Shown: positions 1 to 5,672, counted from the stretch's first letter. The stretch is 6,088 nt of DNA from Deltaproteobacteria bacterium (GCA_021778975.1 JAJYBO010000185.1:1-6088); one strand, 5' to 3'. Program-made: numbers and translations. The notes: generated from the sequence alone by a model not told the origin.

Positions 1-1722
1 GTTTTCTTTGGCTATTTTTTCAAGTTCTTTTAACAGGTACGAAGAAATCCCCATGCCCTGGTAGTCCTCTCTGACCACAAACGCCGCCTCCGCCCAATCG
101 GTATCCTCTTCCGCATAGGAACCGATGGCCATGATTTCGCGTCCGCTGCCTTTCTGAGACAGACCGATCAACGACATATTCTTGCGGTAATCCACGCTGG
201 CCCATTGTTTCTGCACCACTTCGTGAGAAAATATCTTCATTTTATAAAAGAAACGCCGATAGATCGTCTCTTCCTGAAGAGAATAGAAAAAATTTCGATA
301 CGAAAATTCGTCCGACGGCAAAAGCGGGCGGAACTCGATACTCTTCCCGTTTCGCAGCCGCAACATGGATTTATACCCTTCCAGAAACAGCAGGTCATCC
401 TGGGACGGCGGCAGTTGGTCCGCAAAAATGTAATGCCGTTTTTTGGCGATATCAATCAGCTCTTCCCTGAACTTGGGATGCGCCACCTGCGCCAGTTCCA
501 TGACCCGCTGATAAATACCCTTGCCGTTCAATTCGGCAATACCGTATTCGGTGACAATAAAACTCACATCCCCACGTGTGGTGGCAACCCCCGCGCCTTC
601 GCTGAGATGAGGGACGATTCTGGAAACCTTGCCATTCTGAGCGGTGGATGGCAGCGCCACAATCGAAAAACCGCCTTTGGACATGGCGCTGCCCCGCAAA
701 AAATCAACCTGATCGCCAATGCCGCTGAAAAACAGATACCCCATCGAATCGGTGCAGACCTGCCCCGTCAAATCCACCTCCAGCGCCGAGCTGATGGAAA
801 TCAGGTTGTCATTTCGAGCAATGACGGTGGGGTCGTTCACAAATTCGGAAGAACGGAAATAAAACATGGGGTTATTGTCCACATACCGGTAAATGGCTTC
901 GCTGCCCATGCACAGGGAAGCCACGACCCTGCCGGGCAGCAGGGTCTTTTTCTTGTTGGTGATGATTTTTTTCTCGAACAGCGGCAACATGCCATCCGTG
1001 ATCAACTGGGTATGAAGCCCCAGGTCGTTTTTGTTGTCCAAATAAGGCAAAATAGCGTCCGGAAGATTTCCAAACCCGATTTGCAGCGTCATGCCATCAT
1101 CCACCAGTTGAGAAATATAATGACCGATTCGCTGGATCACTTCGGAATTGGGGCGTCTTTCCGGTGTTGTTACGATGGGTTCTTCGTGAAGCACCAGAAA
1201 ATCTATGTCATCCACATGCACGAAGCTGTCGCCCCAGGTTCTGGGCATCATGGGATTGATCTGCGCGATAACGAGCGAAGCGTTTTCCATGCCGGAACGG
1301 GTGATATCCACCGAAACGCCAAGGCTGCAATAGCCGAACTGATCGGGCGGGCTTACCTGAATCAACGCCACATCCAGCCCAATTCGATGACTGGTGAACA
1401 GTTTCGGAATCTGTGAAAGATAAGCAGGAATATAATCTATCTTTCCATCGAACGCTGCCTTTCTCATGGTTCTGCTGATAAAAAAAAGTTTGAGCGAAAA
1501 ACGGCGGGTGAAAGACGGGTCATCAACAAAGTCCGCCAGCGTATATGAAAGCATCTGATATACCATGATATCCTGCATGTTCATATCCGCCACCATGGCC
1601 CGAATCAAATGCTGGGGTTCGCCACACCCAGTGCCGATAAAAACACGGCTGCCTTTGCGAATGTGAGAAATCGCCGTTTCCGCATCAACGACTTTATGAG
1701 GACAGTATGCGTTTAAATTCAT
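1..1722 (-). CDS. Acetyl-CoA hydrolase/CoA-transferase fused to GNAT acetyltransferase (3' end outside window)
   Basis: 574 codons are open on the minus strand with no stop, so the C-terminus lies beyond the left edge. The ATG at 1722 is preceded by AAAGGAGA about 7 nt upstream. Residues 1-~435 match the acetyl-CoA hydrolase / 4-hydroxybutyrate CoA-transferase family: SPPDQFGYCSLGVS at 124-137, GDSFVHVDDID at 164-174, LQIGFGNLPDAI at 213-224, FSGIGDQVDFLRG at 332-344, and VTEYGIAELNGK at 390-401. In this family the carboxylate attacking acyl-CoA is a Glu in an HSEM/HTEM motif; here the motif is HTQL with Gln239. A linker leads to a GNAT domain from about 462 (FRPLLPSDE at 464-472, YRRFF at 488-492), with acetyl-CoA-binding motif A around residues 549-562 (Q555-G-M-G558). 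The GNAT half resembles domains fused to acyl-CoA enzymes and protein lysine acetyltransferases. Cytoplasmic; it would move CoA between short-chain acids, or hydrolyse acyl-CoA, if active. The fused architecture is secure; the substrate and the activity are not. Confidence 0.9.
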   Translation of the reverse strand, partial: MNLNAYCPHKVVDAETAISHIRKGSRVFIGTGCGEPQHLIRAMVADMNMQDIMVYQMLSYTLADFVDDPSFTRRFSLKLFFISRTMRKAAFDGKIDYIPAYLSQIPKLFTSHRIGLDVALIQVSPPDQFGYCSLGVSVDITRSGMENASLVIAQINPMMPRTWGDSFVHVDDIDFLVLHEEPIVTTPERRPNSEVIQRIGHYISQLVDDGMTLQIGFGNLPDAILPYLDNKNDLGLHTQLITDGMLPLFEKKIITNKKKTLLPGRVVASLCMGSEAIYRYVDNNPMFYFRSSEFVNDPTVIARNDNLISISSALEVDLTGQVCTDSMGYLFFSGIGDQVDFLRGSAMSKGGFSIVALPSTAQNGKVSRIVPHLSEGAGVATTRGDVSFIVTEYGIAELNGKGIYQRVMELAQVAHPKFREELIDIAKKRHYIFADQLPPSQDDLLFLEGYKSMLRLRNGKSIEFRPLLPSDEFSYRNFFYSLQEETIYRRFFYKMKIFSHEVVQKQWASVDYRKNMSLIGLSQKGSGREIMAIGSYAEEDTDWAEAAFVVREDYQGMGISSYLLKELEKIAKEN

Positions 1723-1769
1723 GAGCATCTCCTTTGGAGTCAACCCTGATGATAATTGCCTGTTCAGAT

Positions 1770-1798
1770 CTCATAACGATGGAATCGCAAAATGTCAA
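1770..1798 (-). promoter_or_regulatory. Sigma70-like promoter of the CoA-transferase/GNAT gene
   Basis: On the minus strand a perfect -35 TTGACA (1798-1793) is followed after 17 nt by TATGAG (1775-1770), 4 of 6 matches to the -10 consensus. Transcription would start near 1763 and give a leader of about 40 nt carrying the AAAGGAGA ribosome site. Seen in sequence; activity is inferred. Confidence 0.6.
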
Positions 1799-1847
1799 AT
1801 ATTTTCCGATGGTTTTTACCAAAAACGCTGCGCCGCCATTTTTTTGC

Positions 1848-1875
1848 TTGCGAATACCTGCAATTGGGTTATACT
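1848..1875 (+). promoter_or_regulatory. Promoter of the SRP RNA gene
   Basis: TTGCGA (1848-1853), a 16-nt spacer and TATACT (1870-1875) make a good sigma70-type promoter. The predicted start at about 1881-1883 coincides with the first base of the closing helix of the SRP RNA, which supports both calls. It is divergent from the CoA-transferase promoter, and the two -35 regions lie about 50 bp apart. Confidence 0.6.
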
Positions 1876-1880
1876 TCAGA

Positions 1881-2105
1881 TGGTTGTGCTAGGCCTTGCC
1901 TTGTGCCGGGCTGAATTCCCGCCTGATGGTGCTGCTGTAAGAATGCGCGTCTCTGGCTGACCGGCCGCCATGCAACAAACACTCATGAACCTCGTCAGGT
2001 CCGGAAGGAAGCAGCGATAAGTGATGGCGTTTGTGTCGTGGACCGATCCCGGTTTTGTCTCTGGCGCGTGTTTTTCAGAGTGTCCTGATGGCGGGTGCGC
2101 AACCA
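1881..2105 (+). ncRNA. ffs: Signal recognition particle RNA, long form with reduced 5' domain
   Basis: The core CGTCAGGTCCGGAAGGAAGC (1993-2012) is the near-invariant domain IV tip (GGAAG tetraloop region and the asymmetric loop bound by Ffh). It continues as GCGATAAGTG, as in other bacterial SRP RNAs. Unlike the roughly 114-nt enterobacterial 4.5S RNA, pairing continues far outward. Pairs seen: 1975-1980 with 2029-2034, 1968-1972 with 2037-2041, 1960-1964 with 2049-2053, a long run 1939-1951 with 2063-2075, CCCGCC 1918-1923 with GGCGGG 2090-2095, and TGGTTGTGC 1881-1889 with GCGCAACCA 2097-2105. The 5' GTGCTAGG and the segment GGGCTGAATTCCC echo the Alu domain of Gram-positive long SRP RNA, but the hairpins between them are almost missing. 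The RNA works with Ffh and FtsY in co-translational membrane targeting. Ends are set by pairing and may be off by a few bases; the T-run at 2071-2075 lies inside the helix and is not a terminator. Confidence 0.92.
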
Positions 2106-2129
2106 CCCTTCATATGCTTTCCAACAGCG

Positions 2130-2189
2130 CCCGACACTGGCTATAGAGATTTTTCCGGCAGATTCTTTCGGATATTTCGCGGTGTCGGG
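2130..2189 (+). repeat. Inverted repeat in the leader between SRP RNA and the selenoprotein gene
   Basis: CCCGACAC (2130-2137) is perfectly complementary to GTGTCGGG (2182-2189), with 44 nt between the arms and a small inner pairing TCCG/CGGA (2154-2157 with 2169-2172). AACA (2123-2126) can extend it with TGTT (2191-2194) across a bulge. No T-run follows, so a classic intrinsic terminator is unlikely. The interval 2106-2236 holds no gene that I can support. A weak promoter candidate, TTTCCA (2118-2123), 18 nt, TATAGA (2142-2147), overlaps the left arm. The hairpin could be an SRP RNA 3' end or a leader structure of the following cluster. Confidence 0.4.
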
Positions 2190-2236
2190 GTGTTATCCAT
2201 TCCTGCACCACACGAGAGGCTGCGAGAGAGGCTATA

Positions 2237-2716
2237 ATGATAGTTCAGATCAACGCCGACGCCCCGGATTTCGAGATGCCAGATTTTCGCGGCGTCTCTA
2301 TAAAACTATCCGATTTCAAAAGCAGAAAAAATGTAATGCTGGTGTTTAATCGAGGGTTCATCTGACCGTTCTGCCGCAGGCACATGGCGCGGTTGCGCCA
2401 GGATTATTCCGAATTTGTCAAAAGAGAAGCCGAAATCGTCGTTGCAGGGCCTGAAGACGCGGCTGCTTTCGAGGGATATTGGGCCAAAGAATCGCTGCCA
2501 TTTATCGGCATACCAGATCCCCGCCACAAAATCCTCAAACTGTACGGTCAGGAAGTGAATCTTTTCAAACTCGGCAGACTTCCGGCACAGGTCATCACCG
2601 ATAAAACCGGTGTGGCGCGTTTTGTCCATTATGGTCATTCCATGATGGACATTCCGTCAACACCGGATATGATGCAAATTCTGGATACGCTGAATTCAGA
2701 GAAATCCGCTATGTGA
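2237..2716 (+). CDS. Peroxiredoxin-like selenoprotein (thioredoxin fold, U-P-F-C active site), UGA read as Sec
   Basis: Reading from ATG 2237 gives a 159-residue protein if the in-frame TGA at 2363-2365 is read through. The part before it (IVQINADAPDFEMPDF..., then VMLVFNRGF at 33-41) is the beta-strand entry to a peroxiredoxin/AhpC-TSA active site. The part after it (PFCRRHMARLRQDY, 44-57) continues the same motif, so codon 43 falls exactly where the family has the peroxidatic Cys of CPFC. Sec43 and Cys46 form a U-x-x-C pair. The C-terminal half has the family features RLPAQVITDKTG and HYGHSMMDIPS. A purine-rich site (GAGAGAGG) precedes the ATG. A stable hairpin follows the UGA (separate entry). 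Codon frame and homology run without a break on both sides, arguing against a pseudogene. Likely a cytoplasmic thiol/selenol peroxidase or reductase handling peroxides. It is first in a cluster with the PA14 and class II aldolase genes. The role is inferred from the fold; the Sec call is strong. A Met at codon 50 (2384) gives a false 110-residue start that lacks the active site. Confidence 0.88.
2363..2402 (+). promoter_or_regulatory. UGA selenocysteine codon and SECIS-like hairpin
   Basis: The TGA (2363-2365) is followed after 19 nt by TGGCGC (2385-2390), loop GGTT (2391-2394) and GCGCCA (2395-2400): a perfect 6-bp stem. Twenty-five nucleotides separate UGA from the apical loop, and the loop begins with G. 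Both agree with what is known of bacterial SECIS elements read by SelB (short stem, small loop with G in its first two positions, roughly 16-37 nt from the UGA). The stem lies inside the coding sequence, as bacterial SECIS must. Confidence 0.75.
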
Positions 2717-2741
2717 ATCAAACCGTAATATGGAGGCGACA

Positions 2742-3383
2742 ATGAAATCGAAGTTACCGGCTATTGTTTTCTGGGGGGTTCTGGTTTGTGTCTTGAGTTC
2801 ATACACGCTGTCTATGGCGGCAGGCTCCGATAATGTTCAAACAACTGTTATCAGCGGGCTAAAACCCGATTTGACGCTGGAACAGGGGGCTTCTTTAAAA
2901 CCAGGTCTGATACCTCTCTACATTTATAAATTCGTCCGGCATATTGTCGCATTACCATTGCTGGATCCCAAAACCACACAGGCAAAACGAGGGGCGCCAA
3001 TTCTCGTTTTGAATCAGCGTTTCGATCAGAATGAAAATATCTTTGACAGTGGCGTCAGCCGTGGGCTGGGTATCCAGATGTACGGTTTCATCAAATTTGC
3101 GGAGGTCGGAAAATATGAATTGATGGCAAAATCCAATGACGGCATTCGCGTAACCATTTGTAAAAAGATTACCGTGGATGATCCCAAGGTGCATTCCGAT
3201 CAGTTCTCGAATGTTTCGGACGTGGATATCACCAGTCCTGGCTGGTACCCGATCATGATTCAGTATTTCCAGCACAAAGGTACGGCATGTATCGAGATGC
3301 ACTGGAAAGTTCCGGGAAGCAGCCAGTTTACCATCATTCCGGCGGAGGCTTACGCCCACCGCCCCGACGTGAAAGCGCCATGA
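2742..3383 (+). CDS. Exported PA14-domain protein
   Basis: 213 residues from the ATG at 2742. An in-frame ATG at 2730 overlaps the Shine-Dalgarno GGAGG (2732-2736, 5 nt before 2742), so the later start is preferred. Residues 1-26 form a signal peptide: Lys2 and Lys4, a hydrophobic stretch 5-23, and a likely cleavage after S-M-A26. Cys16 is not in a good lipobox, so a soluble periplasmic or secreted protein is expected. Residues ~90-205 look like a PA14 beta-barrel: YGFIKFAEVGKYELMAKSNDG (start 114, end 134; the SNDG stands where SDDG is usual), then V-D-I-T-S-P-G-W-Y-P-I-M-I-Q-Y (161-175) and CIEMHWKVPG (183-192). PA14 domains usually bind carbohydrate or sit next to glycosidases, adhesins and proteases; here it stands alone, with a ~60-residue N-terminal segment I do not recognise. 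It starts 25 nt after the selenoprotein stop and overlaps the next gene by ATGA, so co-transcription is likely. Function unknown. Confidence 0.82.
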   Translation: MKSKLPAIVFWGVLVCVLSSYTLSMAAGSDNVQTTVISGLKPDLTLEQGASLKPGLIPLYIYKFVRHIVALPLLDPKTTQAKRGAPILVLNQRFDQNENIFDSGVSRGLGIQMYGFIKFAEVGKYELMAKSNDGIRVTICKKITVDDPKVHSDQFSNVSDVDITSPGWYPIMIQYFQHKGTACIEMHWKVPGSSQFTIIPAEAYAHRPDVKAP

Positions 3384-4021
3384 CGCAGGAAGGTGTCATC
3401 CAGTTCAATCTGGATTTTACCAAAACAGCGGAACCGATAGATGCCAAAATGCTGGTCGAGATAAATGCCTGGCGCCACATCATGCATCGTTTAAAACTGA
3501 TAGGACAGCAGCGTGACAGGTACAACGGATACGGATATGGAAACATCAGCGTTCGCCACAGGTCTTCGGATTTTTCCAGCGCTTTCGTCATCAGCAGCAC
3601 CCAGACCGGGCATATGGAATGGCTGACCGCCCAGCATTACGCACTGGTCACTGCATGGGATATCGCTCAAAACCATGTGACGGGCAGGGGCATGACGCCG
3701 CCATCATCAGAATCCCTGACACATGGTATCCTATATCGCCTGAATAACGCCATCGCTGCCGTCATCCATGTGCATTCTCCGGAAATCTGGAATCATGCGG
3801 CAGCACTGAAAATTCCCGCAACATCACCGGACGCCCGCTATGGAACGCCGGAAATGGCCAACCAGGTGGCCATGCTGTTTCAGCATACCACCGGTGTTGA
3901 AAAACTTTGTATTTTTGCCATGGGAGGGCATAAGGACGGTGTGTTCGCTTTTGGCGACAGCATCGAAACCGCCGGAAGCACCCTCGTTCGATATCTGGCA
4001 AAAGCCATCGCTATCGGATAA
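3380..4021 (+). CDS. Class II aldolase/adducin family protein
   Basis: 213 residues from the ATG at 3380, which overlaps the previous stop codon (ATGA), so translation is probably coupled. The class II aldolase/adducin signature is clear: GYGNISVR (52-59), FVISSTQTG (69-77), SSESLTH (109-115) with Glu111 at the catalytic acid position, and HVHS (130-133), where His130 and His132 are two metal ligands. His184 in GGHKDGVFAFGDS (182-194) is the likely third ligand, in a motif somewhat unlike the usual HG..FG. Members include fuculose- and rhamnulose-phosphate aldolases, ribulose-5-phosphate 4-epimerase and methylthioribulose-phosphate dehydratase, all acting on small polyol phosphates with Zn2+ or Mn2+. 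No specific substrate can be assigned, and the neighbours do not point to a sugar pathway. Last gene of the cluster, ending 11 nt before the terminator. Confidence 0.85.
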   Translation: MTQEGVIQFNLDFTKTAEPIDAKMLVEINAWRHIMHRLKLIGQQRDRYNGYGYGNISVRHRSSDFSSAFVISSTQTGHMEWLTAQHYALVTAWDIAQNHVTGRGMTPPSSESLTHGILYRLNNAIAAVIHVHSPEIWNHAAALKIPATSPDARYGTPEMANQVAMLFQHTTGVEKLCIFAMGGHKDGVFAFGDSIETAGSTLVRYLAKAIAIG

Positions 4022-4032
4022 CCCATAAACAC

Positions 4033-4072
4033 AAAAAAGGAGATGTGGCAAATGCCAACATCTCCTTTTTTT
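4033..4072. terminator. Bidirectional intrinsic terminator between converging genes
   Basis: GGAGATGT (4039-4046) pairs with ACATCTCC (4058-4065); after one bulged A, GGC pairs with GCC around the loop AAAT (4050-4053). A-tract 4033-4038 and T-tract 4066-4072 flank the stem, so it ends in U-runs on both strands. It should stop the selenoprotein cluster on the plus strand and sat on the minus strand. Confidence 0.9.
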
Positions 4073-4094
4073 ATAAGCCGGTTATTGTAAAAAC

Positions 4095-5366
4095 TTATTT
4101 ACCGGTTGCAGCGGCGTGCAGCTTGATCTCCACCTTTTCGGTAAGACCCGCATAGTATTCGCGCAGAATTTCAAGAACTTCTTCACGGCCAAAATGATCG
4201 GGAATCAGGGTGCCTTCGGACAGGCCCTTGCGCAGTGCGGTGCCACTCAGCAGTACGCGATCGGCTTTACCATGGGGGCAGGTTCTGAGAGAAGCCATGC
4301 CGTCGCACTTATGGCAATAGAAGGTCCAGTCAATTTTGAGCGGGGTGCAAAGAAGCCCTTTGCCGCCAGCGGGTTTGGGAATTTTGTCGAAGATGGTCTG
4401 GGCTTCGAACATGCCATAGAAATCGCCAACGCCGGCGTGGTCACGACCGATAATCATGCGTGAACACCCATAGTTCTGACGGAAGGTGGCGTGCAGCAAA
4501 GCTTCTCGCGGGCCGGCATAGCGCATATCCAGCGGATAACCACCCTGCAGAACCTTGTCTTCTACAAAATAATTTTTGACCAGAACGTCAATACATTTGA
4601 CGCGGACTTCGGCAGGAATATCGCCGGGTTTCAGATTGCCAACCAGAGAGTGGATAAAAACACCGTCGCAAACTTCCACAGCGATCTTGCACAGATATTC
4701 ATGGGAACGGTGCATTGGGTTACGGAGCTGAAGAGCGGCAACTTCGCTCCAGCCTCTTTCAGCGAATATCTTGCGGGATTCAGCCGGTCTCATATAGACG
4801 CCAGCGTATTTGGTGGGGTATTCAGCTTCGCTGAGAACTTTTACGGAGCCGGCAAGGTTGACTTCTTTTTGCTGCATGACCATCTGGACGCCCGGATGAT
4901 CGTCCTTGGCGATTTTCCAGAACTCTTCCGCCGTCTTGGTGCCTTCGCCCATATAGACTTTTTCGCACTCGAACTTCTTGTCGGCATCCGTCATTTCATA
5001 TTTTTCCGTAACCTTCATGGTGGCCATGATTTCATTGCGTTCCGGATCGAAAAGCGCGATTTCTTCACCAATGGCAATCGCCGCGGCGTCGGTTTTGGAG
5101 GCTGAAAGCGTCACGGGGATGGGCCAGAAGGCGCCGTCGGCCATCAGGAAATTTTCGCAAACGCCTTTCCAGTCGGCTTTGGTCATGAACCCGGTCAGTG
5201 GGCTGAAACCACCAATACCCATCATGATCAGATCGCCTTTTTCACGGGGGCTGATATCAATTTTTTTCAGACCCTGTGCTTTTTTAAGTTCGGCAGCCAG
5301 TTCAGCGCCTTCCAGCAAACAGCAGGTCAAGCCTTTTCCGCCATGAGGGGGGAGTAATTCAGACAT
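4095..5366 (-). CDS. sat: Sulfate adenylyltransferase (ATP sulfurylase), dissimilatory type
   Basis: 423 residues. The reaction is ATP + sulfate to adenosine 5'-phosphosulfate (APS) + PPi, the cytoplasmic activation step that opens dissimilatory sulfate reduction. Visible motifs: QLRNPMHRSHE (213-223), the HxxH nucleotide-binding signature; GRDHAGVG (307-314); and SGTALRKGL (374-382). Cys351-x2-Cys354, Cys363 and His365 form a cluster (FYCHKCDG, then CPHG), as in metal-containing ATP sulfurylases of sulfate reducers. The start at 5366 is chosen because GAAAGGAGA lies 6 nt upstream and the protein then begins MSELLPPHGGKGL, as in relatives; an in-frame ATG at 5417 would add 17 unlike residues and has no ribosome site. 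Length is normal for a single-domain Sat with no APS kinase. It appears monocistronic: the stop is followed directly by a terminator, and aprBA, found next to sat in many sulfate reducers, is not downstream. Confidence 0.97.
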   Translation of the reverse strand: MSELLPPHGGKGLTCCLLEGAELAAELKKAQGLKKIDISPREKGDLIMMGIGGFSPLTGFMTKADWKGVCENFLMADGAFWPIPVTLSASKTDAAAIAIGEEIALFDPERNEIMATMKVTEKYEMTDADKKFECEKVYMGEGTKTAEEFWKIAKDDHPGVQMVMQQKEVNLAGSVKVLSEAEYPTKYAGVYMRPAESRKIFAERGWSEVAALQLRNPMHRSHEYLCKIAVEVCDGVFIHSLVGNLKPGDIPAEVRVKCIDVLVKNYFVEDKVLQGGYPLDMRYAGPREALLHATFRQNYGCSRMIIGRDHAGVGDFYGMFEAQTIFDKIPKPAGGKGLLCTPLKIDWTFYCHKCDGMASLRTCPHGKADRVLLSGTALRKGLSEGTLIPDHFGREEVLEILREYYAGLTEKVEIKLHAAATGK

Positions 5367-5506
5367 GTAACTTCTCCTTTCAATAATTGAGGGTTTTACA
5401 GCATTATCACACGACATAGACCTACGCCGCCGGGGTTTTCGGCAGAAATTTCACCCAAAAGCCCTGCGTTAAGGCCTGTAAGATTCATGACTATATAAAG
5501 GTTCCG

Positions 5507-5535
5507 ATTTTAATTACATTTGAAGGTAGTGTCAA
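5507..5535 (-). promoter_or_regulatory. Strong promoter of sat with overlapping palindrome
   Basis: On the minus strand a perfect -35 TTGACA (5535-5530), a 17-nt spacer and TAAAAT (5512-5507, 5 of 6) form a near-consensus sigma70 promoter, fitting a highly expressed central enzyme. The start near 5500 leaves a leader of about 134 nt. The palindrome GTCAAGTAAAATTGAC (5531-5546) covers the -35 element and could be an operator. Confidence 0.7.
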
Positions 5536-5561
5536 GTAAAATTGACGGTTTCGTAAGAGGA

Positions 5562-5631
5562 GTAGGGGCGATCCTTGCGATCGCCCTCTGGCAACATGAG
5601 ATTCAGGGCAAACACAAAGTTCACCCCCTAC
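5562..5631. repeat. Small palindromic MITE/REP-like repeat
   Basis: Two related halves face each other. The left half runs from GTAGGGG (5562-5568) through a perfect 8-bp hairpin GGGCGATC/GATCGCCC (5566-5573 with 5579-5586, loop CTTGC). The right half (5606-5631) runs from GGGCAAAC to CCCCTAC and, read on the minus strand, starts with the same GTAGGGG and folds into an equivalent hairpin with two G-U pairs. Nineteen bases separate the halves. GTAGGGGCG... ends are typical of short dispersed palindromes in many bacterial genomes (general knowledge). No gene is inside. It lies between the sat and cbiA promoters without touching either core. Confidence 0.7.
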
Positions 5632-5643
5632 AAACCAAATCTC

Positions 5644-5672
5644 TTGACAGAAAACCCATTTTTCCATAAGTT
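5644..5672 (+). promoter_or_regulatory. Promoter of the cobalamin-riboswitch transcript
   Basis: A perfect -35 TTGACA (5644-5649) is followed by a weaker -10: TAAGTT (5667-5672) at 17 nt, or CATAAG (5665-5670) at 15 nt. Transcription would start near 5678, immediately before helix P1 of the riboswitch, which supports the call. Confidence 0.6.

Noticed and set aside
205..1416. Long plus-strand open frame of 403 codons
   Set aside because: It is antisense to the CoA-transferase/GNAT gene, whose minus-strand product has clear family motifs; the plus-strand product shows no recognisable domain.
2071..2075. T-run as an SRP RNA terminator
   Set aside because: The bases pair with 1939-1943 within the long helix, and the RNA's closing stem lies further downstream at 2097-2105.
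2233..2238. TATAAT as a -10 element of the selenoprotein gene
   Set aside because: It overlaps the start codon and has no -35 element at a suitable distance.
2031..2349. Two overlapping plus-strand open frames across the SRP RNA 3' half and leader
   Set aside because: They cover a structured RNA and the out-of-frame start of the selenoprotein gene, with no protein-family features.
2384..2716. Short 110-residue protein starting at ATG 2384
   Set aside because: It is the downstream part of the selenoprotein; this start omits the active site and lies inside the SECIS-like stem region with no ribosome site.
2237..2716. Pseudogene by nonsense mutation
   Set aside because: The stop falls exactly at the redox-active Cys position, the second Cys of the motif is kept, the rest of the frame is intact, and a SECIS-like hairpin follows.
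4116..5346. Plus-strand open frames (4116-4463, 4491-5105, 4978-5346)
   Set aside because: All are antisense shadows of sat, whose protein is unambiguous.
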